Source of the DNA: Linnemannia hyalina
Taxonomy: Eukaryota > Mortierellomycota > Mortierellomycetes > Mortierellales > Mortierellaceae
Direction: 5' to 3'
NCBI GenBank assembly: GCA_019671135.1
Contig: JAHRHY010000002.1
Location: 2,170,001 to 2,234,000 of the forward strand
DNA length: 64,000 nt
The position numbers were made by a program, and so were the translations under genes. Below, piece after piece: positions 28,192-40,709 of this stretch (position 1 is the first letter of the stretch; each line of letters begins with the position of its first letter). The notes beneath the pieces are model-generated. The model saw nothing but the letters and a program-made list of their open reading frames with translations. It did no database searches and had not been told where the DNA came from.

Positions 28192-30223
28192 CGACAAAAA
28201 CCACGTTTCAAGGTACAACTACAATAACAAAGGCAAGAACAAGAGCAGAGCAAGATAAGAACGAAAAAATACCAAAAAAAACATGGAGCCGTGAAAAAAA
28301 ACAAGTAAAAGTTGTAAGATATGAAGAGGCGGAGAAAAACAAGACCAAGCGTTGGTCTCGAACCATCCATTGGATTTGTTTTTCGTTCATTTAACGATAG
28401 GACTTCTAGCCCTCCCGACTTGCCAACCCTCGGGGCTATTTTCCCTTTATGCCTAAGAATGATAGTGTACAGTACTTTACTCATCATTTCGTAATGTTTT
28501 TTTTTGTTCTTGCTTCCAGCGAGCAGGAGACGAGAACATGTGTCGTCTTGCATAGACTTTGAAAACGAAAAAATAGTGTTGGGTTGTGAACTTTCTCTGG
28601 TGCAGGAAAGCTGGAGGAACAAACCCATTGATGACCAAATGAAAAACAATAATAAAAAACAGTAGCGATAGGCAGCTGACACTTATCCATCCTGATCCTC
28701 CACCGAGTTGACGGTAAGCAGGAAAAAAACAGGCAACCCCTCGGACCCCTCCTTTCATTTCTGTTGTTGCTTTCTTTTCATTTATCTATTCTACTTCTGC
28801 TTTTGACAGTAATAGAAAGAAACCAAAACAAAGACGCAGCGTGTCATTGGCAACTCTCCGATAGAGGGGATATTCTTGAGCCATTATTTTTGTTTTTTGT
28901 GCCAACCCCCTAAATCAGGTCCGGCATGACCACAAAAAAAGTGAAGGATGGTCTGTCGCACATTAATGCACTCTGGTCGAGATCTGGGAGCTCGTTGGTG
29001 AGGTTTACAAGAACTGTTAGTCCTCTAGAACACGCCCGGACCTGATGTTTGGAACTGTGCCAGGGGTGTGTCTAGGAGACTAAAGAGCCCCCTCGCTTCA
29101 GCCACCCCTATTAGGCTTTGCCCAATTGCACAGATAAGCCACCCTGCTATAACAAGGATTAGAAATCAACTCTGAAAGGTTCGCGTAAGGGCGAAGGAAG
29201 GACCGATCGAAAACCTGGCGGGAAAGAAGTGACAGGGATGCATGTCTCTCTTTTTTCTTTGCTCTTAAGCAAATGAAAAAGAAACACACGGCGAAAAAAA
29301 AACATCATCTTCCAAATGATCGTTCCCTTTGACCGTCTCTTTGTATGAGCGCATAGGGTCAACGTGCCCCTTGCACAAATTGGAATACGCGCATACACAC
29401 ATCATCATCCCTTTGGGCAACTTTTCCCAGTTTGTTGAACCTAAGCAACGAGTCGTGCGTATATATGTATATATGCAGCTTCTTCCACTTCCACTTCCTC
29501 AAAACAAAGCCACGCTCACGCCACTGATGGCACAAGGTCCTCTTCTTTTTTTTCTTCACGAATACTGCTCTTTCAAACAAGTCGGTAGGACCAAGAAACA
29601 AACAATGGAATGCTATTTCGCCTTTTGGGGTAACGAAACAAACGCACAAGGTTAGTGATTGGTCTATTCGAAGAAGTACAAAAAAAAGGAGAGAAAGGGC
29701 ACCCACTAGCATCACCACCACCAACCTACCCTAGACTACAAGAGAGAAAAGAGGAGGAAAAAATACCCCGTGCACCGTGTCCAATCGGTCTTTTTTCCCC
29801 TCGGACAGATCCATTGGATTTTTTTTTTTTTTTTTTGGCGTCCGTTCATTCGTCTCCAAACAGAACAATCCTACTAAGGTTGTTAGTAAAGCACCGGATT
29901 TTTTTTGATTATGCAAAAACATGTAAACCCTCTTGAGTTGTTTGTTGTTGGGTCAATTGCGAAAGAAAATCTCTAATTGACCAGTACCCGTAGATTTTCC
30001 GTCAATGAGGAACAACGCATTTCTCCTTTTATTTTTTTCACTCCGTGAGCGAGTGAGTGACGGTCTGTCCTTCATTCTGCATGCTAGTGACTCTTTTTTT
30101 TTTTTTTTTTTTTTTTGTAGCCCGTTCGCAGGTTTGTTTGTGAGCCGTTGTTCTTTTGAATAGAAGGAAAAGGTGCGGTTGAGTACAGTCGTCTGAAATG
30201 AAAAAGTAAGGGGGTGCTTGTCG
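28192..30223. other. Non-coding stretch upstream of Medusa, part 2
   Basis: Outside the candidate structured element this holds AT-rich sequence with T runs (about 29,820-29,836 and 30,094-30,115). No coding evidence. A GGTTCGAGACC box on the minus strand near 28,350 lacks the rest of a tRNA. Confidence 0.45.
28914..29133. ncRNA. Candidate structured RNA or regulatory element
   Basis: An 11-base perfect inverted repeat (28914-28924 with 29036-29046, ATCAGGTCCGG/CCGGACCTGAT) is followed directly by a nested pair: 29055-29060 with 29128-29133, and 29062-29068 with 29103-29109. The inner pair encloses a small GTCT/AGAC hairpin at 29070-29080. The segment is richer in GC and less repetitive than its surroundings. 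I could not match it to SRP, RNase P, MRP, snRNA or 5S motifs. One 11-base inverted repeat at this spacing can occur by chance a few times in 64 kb, so this is only a candidate. Confidence 0.25.
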
Positions 30224-30233
30224 ACATATAAGA
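30224..30233 (+). promoter_or_regulatory. Orphan TATA-like element with leader-like sequence
   Basis: ACATATAAGA is followed by about 300 bases rich in C, A and T and poor in G, like the 5' leaders of the other plus-strand genes here. The leader-like stretch ends at a possible donor (CAG|GTACAG at about 30530). No coding exon could be joined to it. It could be a distal promoter for the Medusa gene 3 kb downstream. Confidence 0.3.
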
Positions 30234-30533
30234 ACAGGGGCATCTCCCGCGCTCTTTTCATTTTTCGTTCTTAGCCCTGGTCAAATTATCCAACAAAAAA
30301 CAACAAGCAAACATACAAAGAAAACAAAACGCAAGATACCTTTCTTCCTTTCTTTCCATTTAACAACAAACTCGTCCTTTACCATCATCACATCCTTGTT
30401 TATCATCCATTTCTGATTAATTGAACTGACTGACACATACACGCCTACCCCACTCAAACACGATCAATCACTTCTCCTCCGAAGCCTAATTGTCTCGCAC
30501 AGTTTTTGATCACGTCTGTTGAGCCAGGTACAG

Positions 30534-32980
30534 TAACACTCCTCCTCTCCTTCTTTACCAGTTGTATGAAAATGCGCACTACATATGTCTATGAACAACA
30601 GAATGGAATTGGATCAATGGTTGAACCCCCTCCCCCTTCAACGGATGGTGTCAATTCAATTGAGACACTTGATCCCAGCTACTAGTTCAATGGTGTGGCT
30701 TTTAAAGTTGTCTGTGTATGTGAACATTCCAAGTGTGGAAGGGCAACAACGACCAGTGGTGGTACTGGTGGTACTGGTGGTGCTGGTGGTGCTGGTCGGA
30801 ATTCAAACACATCTATGCACACGCGCTAGTCTCCTACTTGTTGCCATCTCTATTTCCTGGTAGTTTTTTTGATTGGATTTTTTGGGGGTCGCGATGGATG
30901 AATGGAGTTAATGCTCTCTTTTTTTTTCTATCGCTATCTTTTGCCTGGCCATTCCCATTCTGCACCGATCCTTCAACAAAAAAAAAGTTATCGAAATTTA
31001 AGCTGGGCGAATGATCGGGAGCTACAATGATGGAAAATGTTCATCAGATCTCAAGGGGTTAGCTAGCTTGGCTGGTTGGCTGGGTGGTTATAGTGAGCTG
31101 CCAACAAACGAGGTGGTGAGGTGCTGCTGCAAGCACAACGAAATTACTCGATTCCATCTCACCCTTGCCTACAAGAGAGGGGGATCATGAAGTTGTCCAA
31201 AGATCGGGCCAGGCAATGTCTCTCCTCGCTTCCTAGTTGTTATTTTTTTCTTGGTGCTCAATGAAAAGGATCACTTTTGCACCCTCTTTTTAACCTATTT
31301 TACCATGATTTCCATCCCTCCCCAGTTCAGTTTGTAATGTTCTTTCTTGCTGGTATTTTTTCAACATTTTATTCTTGCCCTACCAATATATCGGTTCTCG
31401 TTGTCTTTATTCCTTGCTTTTCCTAATACCATACCAATACCTTGATCCACGTTTGTCTTTCCTGTAGTCTCGCATAGCTCCTTCCTTTTTCCGCTACGCG
31501 CTTGATTATAGCCGAGGGTTCGAAAAAAACTGTAAGGCACCAATCGCTGACTACTTTTCTGGCGTAATGGAGTTAGAGTGAATGAAGAGAACAAGGGGAG
31601 AGGCCACACAACGCACGAGGAACCGAGAAAAATGTCAAAAGATTACCTAAGAATTGTGTTTGGGGTTCGGGTCGGAGGGTTCCTCCGTCATTGTTTATGG
31701 AATAACGCGATTGGGAACAAAGGGAGAGAGAGACGGACACGAGATGTCCTGCACCTATCCTGGGACATATCTCTCGTTTTACCAATTGATACAGAGGGTG
31801 AGGGCATGTGTGTGAATGTATGCGCTCGTGTGTTTGTAGCTGGGGGTTGGTTATGGAGGTTGGTTATGGAGTGGGGGGTGCAATTGCTCCCTCCAAAACA
31901 ACAAACAAGATAGTTAGCGCTGCTGAGTGGAACAAAACAAGGGACAAACAACAAGGGCGAGAACAAGAGCGGGTTGTGTGAGCAAGTACTCGAAGTCAGG
32001 GTAAAGGACGGCCAGGTGAAGAGGGAGTAATAGCTCTGTGGAATAATATTGAGCCAGCAAAGGGTTCCCTTCATCAAGTGTGCATGCACACGCCAAGTAC
32101 CCCCAGCCCCAACCAACCAGCGGCCTCCCATGATGACTTTTCCTCATTTTCTTCCACCCCAAAGGGCTTTTTTGCCTTATTTCGTTTGTTAGAACAATTG
32201 ACCAGAGATAAGTTGCCAGAGGACATTGCGGTGTGGTTCGAGCTACTTTGCTCTCTGTTCTCTGCATTGTTTCTTCATCTCTCCATTCACAGCGCGTCAT
32301 GCTAGCTCTTTCTCTCCATGTATCCTATGCGCAATGCCTCCATTGTCCAAAATGTCAATGCTTTTTGTGTTTCCTTCGACTTCACCCATCTATATGAACA
32401 TCTATATGAACACACAAGAAGGAAAAAAAAGAGAGGGAAAAGTGAGCGGTCGGATCAGCGTGATTGAGTTACAAAACGAGAACAAGAATAGACGAGATCA
32501 AAAAAGGGTAGAGGCTAGCCAATGAGGGAACCACTTGGTCAAAAGAGGGCAATAGAAAAGCCCTTTTGGCTGGCGTCAAAGAGCGAAAAGAAAAGGAAAA
32601 GGAAAAAGAAAGAAAGAAAAAAGAGATGACACACCTTGAAGAAGGACGGAGGAGCGGAGTGGAGGATCTTCCTGTTCTTTTTCTGTCTTTTGGACGTCAT
32701 GGGGGAGAAGGAGAACAGGAGGAGTGAGTTGTATGAAGTCAAGGAAGGGAAGGAGTATCCATGTGGGTAGTTGTCGGTGTTATTTTTGGCAATGAACGGA
32801 GGGGTCATGGCTGTTCTCGATGTCAAACAGACTCTTATACGAACAAAGTGATGCACTGATTGAATAGTACCCACGCATATCATGCACAAACACACACTTA
32901 ATCAGTCTCTCTCTTCGTTCACATGTGTCTAACACGCAACCTTTTTCTTGCTTCTCTCTTCACCCTTTCCGCTGATCTGG
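30534..32980. other. Non-coding stretch upstream of Medusa, part 3
   Basis: No gene is supported. A directly repeated 14-base element GGTTGGTTATGGAG occurs at about 31,845-31,872. Polypurine sequence lies at about 32,575-32,625. Confidence 0.45.
30757..30797. repeat. 9-bp minisatellite TGGTGGTAC/TGGTGGTGC
   Basis: Four tandem copies (two of each variant) plus a partial fifth. In one frame it would encode a Val/Leu run, but no gene model supports translation. Confidence 0.85.
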
Positions 32981-32989
32981 CATAAATAG
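32981..32989 (+). promoter_or_regulatory. TATA-like element of the Medusa gene
   Basis: CATAAATAG, followed by a strongly pyrimidine-rich leader containing a CTT repeat (about 33,036-33,060), lies 250 bases upstream of the first ATG (33242). This supports transcription starting near 33,010 and use of the small first exon. Confidence 0.4.
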
Positions 32990-33241
32990 GCTTTCTCTCC
33001 TTCCCTTCTTCTCCTCACTTTTCGTCTCTTCTACTCCTCCTCTTCTTCTTCTTCTTCTTCGTCTTCTACTACAACAGCAACTCTTCCTTCAACAGCTCAA
33101 CACTTCTGCACCGTCTCCTTTTTTTTTGTTCCTTCCGTTCAACCCTTCTTCACTCACTCAATACTCACAGTACAACCCTCCTACACAACGCATACGCCAC
33201 CCTCTTCACTGCAACACACACGCAACACTCACGTCTCAACC

Positions 33242-36200
33242 ATGGACATGTCCGCACTCCAAAGTAAGTGTCTTCACACACACACACACTACTCTGCGCT
33301 ACGACTGCCACCTCTCGACAAGTTCATTCCCTTCCAGTCATTCACACCCCACCATGTCGGAATGAAGGAAGTGAGTTTGTACATGTCATGAACATAATAA
33401 TTATTATTGTGGGAGAGTTGGCGTCTGTTGTGTATTGTTCTATTTTTCTTAATATGAGCATCCTGCACGATGATGCATGAACCATGAACCAAAAAAACAC
33501 GGGTTATATATCATCTCTTTTTTGACTTTGTGCTCCATGGGTACAGAACGGGGCGGGCTCTCTCATTCACTTGCTCTCTCTGCCATGGGATGGGTGAATG
33601 ATCTATAATGGGGGGTGTATTCCACTTCCTTCACTCGTGTGAGCCCCTTCCAACCTTGCCTTTACGTTTCTTTTGTTTGTATTCTTGCGTCTTCAACCTG
33701 TTCGTCTATTTCTTCCTTATACACTTCCTGCTCCTTGCTCCTCGTTCGTTGCTCCATACCCTACTTTTCAGAAAGACAAGTGTGCGTGTACAGAAAATGT
33801 AATTCATGCATTATACAACACACACAATTGCCTATTTCTGGCTTATCTTCTTGCGTTGTTCGCATAAACATATCTTACCTTATCCTCACGTCCTTTGAAA
33901 ATGGTGCCACCATTGCTACAATCGACGATCGTTCCCTTCCCTCCTCTCAACCTCCTCTTTCTTATTCCTTGGACAGCTGTGTTTGCAACGGCTCGTTTAA
34001 TTCACAACGCTTATTGTTTCTTTTATCTACCAGTACGAATAACACACTCGAAAGAGAGAGCACAACGACCGTTTGCCGATCGAGAGATCCGCCAAATCTC
34101 TTTTATCCTTATGCTAGTTTGTTTTCTTTCTAGTCAAAACTGGCATACGTTACACACCCAACTAACCTGTCCGTCCATTCTGTTTCTTCTTCCTCTTCTT
34201 TTTATTCTTTTTGATCTCTCTCTTCTCATTCTCTCTCTCTCCTTTTTCTTCTCTCTCTCTACTCTCTTTCTCTCTCTCTCAATTGTTACTACCTTTCCCT
34301 TGCGCACTTCGTCACATTTCCCCCCGACTCATTACTTCATACTTCTTCATTTCCCCTATTTCCATTTAACCAATTGCCCCCCTCCTCCAAAATGCCACTG
34401 ACATTGACAGACTTTGAGCCACGCAAGTTTGCGCCAATGCCAGAGTCACAGCAACAACCTTCACAACAACCAGCACCACAGCAACAGCAACAGCAATCGA
34501 CCCGTACCCCTCAGACACCACAGCAACAGCTCCTCCAGACTGACCCTCTTCAGCAGATGACTTCCTTCAAGTCCCAGCCTATCGAGACAGTGCCCCCACG
34601 AGTCCTCGAATACAGTCCCCATTTTGGCCCCGAGGGTCAGACCTTCACTGTCACCCTTCAGTCCAACACCGATAAGACTTTGCGCATTGGGTTCGGTACC
34701 CTTGTGGTCGATACCAAACAATATGCCGCCAATGGATATGTTACCCTCAGCTGCACCGTCCCCAACTTTGCGATTACGAAGTGGTTCGTGAGCAAGGTTC
34801 CCCTCTATGTCCTCCAGATGGAGAATGACATGGTCATGGAGAGCTGGCCCTTTGGCGACTACAACTATTACGATGGTTAGTAGAATGATATTCTCCCTTT
34901 TATGTTCCATGCAATACCGTGTCCATGTTTCTTGTCAATCAGAATCATTTTTGAAGCGGAGCAGCATTTTTTAACCCGCTCCCCCCTTCCATTTCTTTCT
35001 GTTACCCATGTCATTGTCCCAATGGTACATGTATATTTGTACATGCAGACAATAGCCAGAGCAATACCAGCAAAAACAACAAGCGTGGTAATGTTGACAA
35101 CTTATTGTACGGACAGAACCAAAGTCCCGTGGCCAGCAAGAAGCAGCACCTGGTCACCGATCTTGATCTCTCCAACACCCAGCTGTCTTCGCAACACAGC
35201 CACCAACAACAGCTCTCCCCTCTAGCCCCCTCGACGCCCAACACCACGCTCAACGGCCTTGCCCCTCGTCGTAAGTTGTTTTCTGCCCTCCTCGTTGTTT
35301 TCATTTGTCTTTTTCATTTCCAGTTTTTCATTTGCCAGCTCCTGCAGCTTGCTGTCTGTCCCTCGCTGAAAGGAATATATAATTTCCTTTTTTTGGTTTA
35401 GTTTCGTATCTTTCATACTAACTGTAGTTCGCTCACTCCTCTTCATCTTTATCTATCACACATCCATTCGATATTGCCCTCTCATTAGAAGACGACTACC
35501 AGGATTTGTCCTCGTCCGCGGCTGCTTATGATGCCGGGCTCTACTCGCAGAGCCTGCAACCCACCAGCCCGTACGGTTCCCGTCCTCCCATGAGCGCTGC
35601 TTCATATGCGCGTTCAGGATACTACAACACCAGTACGTTGATTGATCATTTATGCCGTTTTTCTTCGTAACTTGGGCGCAACGATGACGCCCTTTTATTT
35701 TCTTGTCTCTTTTCTCGGAGTTATATATACCGGACAGACAAAACAATTGGCGCCTATTCATCATCCAAACTGACACTTTTTACCTTTATCCTTTCATCTT
35801 TCCATTTTCATCTCTTCCTTATCTCTTCCTCCTTCCACTTTTTTTCACTCTCTCACTCCTCTCCCTCCCTCTCTCTCTCTCTCTCTCTCTCCACCTATAA
35901 TTAATGGCTTCGCTACTCTCAGACCAAATGATTGCCCCCCATATGCCATCGTACTCGCAACCAGAACTCGGTTCCTCGTCAGGCTATGCCTTGACCTCGA
36001 CGGCCAACCACAACACCAACTATATCCAGAGCAGCAACAATAACAACAATCAGCAGCACCATCACCACCCTCAGCCCGTCGCCCCTTCGTCCTATATGCC
36101 TCAGCCCCACCCTAGCGCAGCCAGTATGGGCGGAGGAGGAGGTCTTCCTCTGGGCGGATACAACCCCTATGCCTCCCTCCTGAACAAGGCCAACCTCAAG

Positions 36201-36785
36201 TTCCAGGGCAACATGGACGACATGGCCATCAACTGGTCCGGTGAAGAGTGGGAATCCCACCGTCGTCTAGTCCAGTTCTGGCGTCGCCAGGATGGGAATG
36301 ACATCCACTGTACATTTGCGCCCGTTGCGCCCGCAGACCGACAGCCCAACAGTATTGTGGTCTCGTGCATTTACTGGGCCGAGAAGAATGACTGCTTCTT
36401 GACATCCGTCGACTGCATCTACCTCCTCGAGTCCCTGATCGCTGTCCGGTTCACGGTCGAAGAGAAGAACCGAATCCGTCGTAACCTCGAGGGCTTCCGT
36501 CCTATTACGGTGTCCAAGTGCAAGCCCGAATCTGCAGAGTTCTTCAAGCTGATCATGTCCTTCCCAAACCCCAAGCCTCGCAACATTGAGAAGGATGTCA
36601 AGGTCTTCCCCTGGAAGGTTTTGCCTTACGCGCTCAAGAAGATTATCTCAAAGTACACAGCGTCGTATTCGTCCACGGCGTCGATTCAGACTGATGCATT
36701 CCATAACGCCAACTTCCCCCACGGTTCTACCCTCCCCGTCACGCCGCAGCAGCAGACTATTATTGAGTCAAGCATCCTCGCATAG
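33242..36785 (+). CDS. medA: Medusa-family developmental regulator (MedA/DUF7082)
   Basis: Medusa proteins (MedA in Aspergillus, Ren1 and Acr1 in other moulds) are nuclear regulators of conidiophore development and adhesion. Exons are 33242-33263, 34411-34875, 35049-35270, 35489-35632 and 35923-36785, giving 571 residues. After a Gln-rich N-terminus comes an Ig/IPT-like segment (about 68-162: PRVLEYSPHFGPEGQTF). A Ser/Pro/Gln/His linker follows, then the conserved C-terminal domain (about 375-530) with WSGEEWESHRRLVQFWRRQ, SCIYWAEKNDCF, RRNLEGFRPITVSKCK and FPNPKPRNIEKDVKVFPWK. The first exon encodes only MDMSALQ. The 1.15 kb intron after it ends inside another possible start, ATG 34392 (MPLTLTD), so two N-termini are possible. 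The polypyrimidine tract before exon 5 is 23 bases of pure CT. The gene converges on NDUFS7. Confidence 0.9.
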
Positions 36786-37515
36786 TATAGTCATTCTTTT
36801 TGGAGGTTGGGTGATGGATCCCAGTAGCCGTTTCTGGTTTCATATATTTCAATTTTGTTTTTTTTTCTTTCTCGTTTTCGTTTTGTACCGTTTCTTGCTT
36901 TTTTTTACTTTTTCTTACACACACTTGTACATTACACACACACACACCTCCTCGATACATAAGCACTGCTTACTACAGTTAGAATAAATCCACAACAATG
37001 AACAAAAACAACAGTAACAAATGAAAAAAAAACATGGCATGGCATGACGAAAAAGCTGGCAAACAGACAAAAAAAAAAAAAAAGTTGTTGGAAGTGCAAG
37101 TACATGTGCAAACCATGTGCAAAAATAGAAAAAGCTGGATGGAGTAAGATGATGTGGTGGAGGTTTTGGGCGATCATTGAAAAAATTCATGTAAAACAAA
37201 AGAAATGACATTGTGCATCATTTCTAATCGATGTGAGCAGTTTCATATTATTGATTGTTTCTCGTCGAGTCGAGTCAAGATGTACCCATGGGGAAGGAAG
37301 AGCAGGATATGGACGGGGAAAGGAAGCGAAGGGTTTATAGATTGGGTAGCCCAAATAGAGTCATCCCAAGAGAAACACAAGGGCGGCAGGTTAAAAGAAG
37401 CAGATAATAAAGGTACAACAAGAACAGAGGAATGAAGTGAAGCAAAGTGTAATATGTAATGTATTGGTGGTAAGTGGGGCGTGTCGTTAATTCTTCTATC
37501 TTTTTTTTTCTTTCT
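36786..37515. other. Convergent intergenic region Medusa/NDUFS7
   Basis: It contains the two 3' ends. An AATAAA at 36982-36987 is a likely Medusa poly(A) signal. No gene is supported. Confidence 0.5.
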
Positions 37516-39213
<1,698 letters not shown>

Positions 39214-40709
39214 GATGTATATATTAAAGAAGAGTGGAGTGGGGGCAAGAAGGCAGAGTTGATGATGTGGGACACTTCGGCGTTTCTCTTTTCTCCTTTC
39301 TCCTTCTCTCCCTCTAAAGAGAAAATCAATACGTCACCGTATTTTTAGATCGGTGTGAGTGTTACATGGCTTTTGGGGATGGCAATCGACAGGACAGGAG
39401 CAGATTTTTTCCTATTTCGAGTGCATGTTGTTTGCTCAAAGGACCATGTTTGCAGAGTTTTTCGCAGATCAATTGAAAAGAGGGCATGAGTAGGATCGAG
39501 GTCAACTAAACTGCTCTCGTAAACCAAGTTCATCCTCGGCCAGAGTACGCATCATGTCTCTTCCTGTCAAGCCATTTTTCACAAGTTCATCAAGCAAGAT
39601 AATCGTTTGTTTGTTTTGTTGTGATGATCTTTTATTATTACTATTATTGTCATTTTTCATTGCAATTCTATCATTCAGTGGGCCTTCGATGCGACAAGTT
39701 TACCTATTGATCTGTGAGGAAAAAACAAATAAACATTCAGTCGTTAATAACTGATCGTAATCAACGTTGATTGAATCCAAAAGAGGACATATTATTTGTG
39801 AAGTGTTCAGTCTTGGACGCTTGATCTCATTGGAAATCGAATTGAGCTGGGTTAAAGTAGCATGATAGCGTGAATCATCATATTAAGAGGAAGAGGAGGA
39901 CAGGGAGGTGTTCAATTGATACGAGCATGGACGCGAATGTTTACCTTTTTGGATCTTGTTTGAAGGACGGGATTCAGAATCAGTTTTTGTTGAATCAAGA
40001 ATCGATCATGCAAATGAGGGGGAGCGTGGAAGTGAAAAGGTGGAGGAGGAAGGTGGGGGAGGGTTGGGAAAGGGGTGAGGGGAAGAGGAAGAAGAAGGAA
40101 GAAAGCAAAAAAAGTTTTCCACGCTGTTCGTTTTATCAGCACTGGGAGAACGCGTCCAGCCGGGTTGCATCACGTGAAGGTAGATTTCTCGGACGTATTT
40201 CTGTTTGATGGGAATGGGACCAGCATTGGAATCCAATGATAGAAACGTGTGTGAAGCTCGAGGACAAGGAAAGGGATGAGGGAGAGGGACTGGGTCGGTT
40301 GACCAGGTGGGTTGTAAAGAGGAAGAGCGGTGCCTGAGGCAGGTGGGTGGAAAGCAGCGAGCAGTGTGTGAACAGTTCACAGTCCTCTGCAGTAGAAGAG
40401 AAAAAGCAGTCTTCTGTCATGATTCTTTCCCGCCCCTCAAAATACTAGGTGCGGTTCTCGAAGCGTTTGTTTTGTTTGTTCGAGGTCTTTGTTCGGCCAC
40501 CACACCCATACTCTTTGCTGCTTTACTTTTGCACATCCACACGCCCACACATCCACACTCACACCCTCTCCACTCTGTACTATTTAACCCTCTCGACCAC
40601 ATTGCAACCTCAGCTTTCTTTGCGAAATCTAATCACACTCTCATCACAAACAACGCCAACCCTACAACACATAACACTAAACAAACAATCAGAACCCACA
40701 ACACTAACA
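39214..40709. other. Divergent promoter region NDUFS7/sirtuin
   Basis: It holds two promoters back to back. On the sirtuin side a CTATTTAA element (about 40,578-40,587) precedes a C/A-rich leader. A purine-rich block lies at about 40,020-40,110. No coding region is supported. Confidence 0.45.

Noticed and set aside
28340..28450. tRNA gene on the minus strand suggested by GGTTCGAGACC and a TTGGCAAGT-like A box
   Set aside because: The acceptor stems do not pair in any register tried and the T stem has a mismatch; at best a decayed relic.
30585..30863. 92-codon frame over the 9-bp minisatellite
   Set aside because: Its Val/Leu run comes from the repeat; no splice partners or motif.
33615..34133. 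172-codon frame inside Medusa intron 1
   Set aside because: Ser/Cys/Leu-rich translation of pyrimidine-rich DNA, no motif, and no supporting splice sites.
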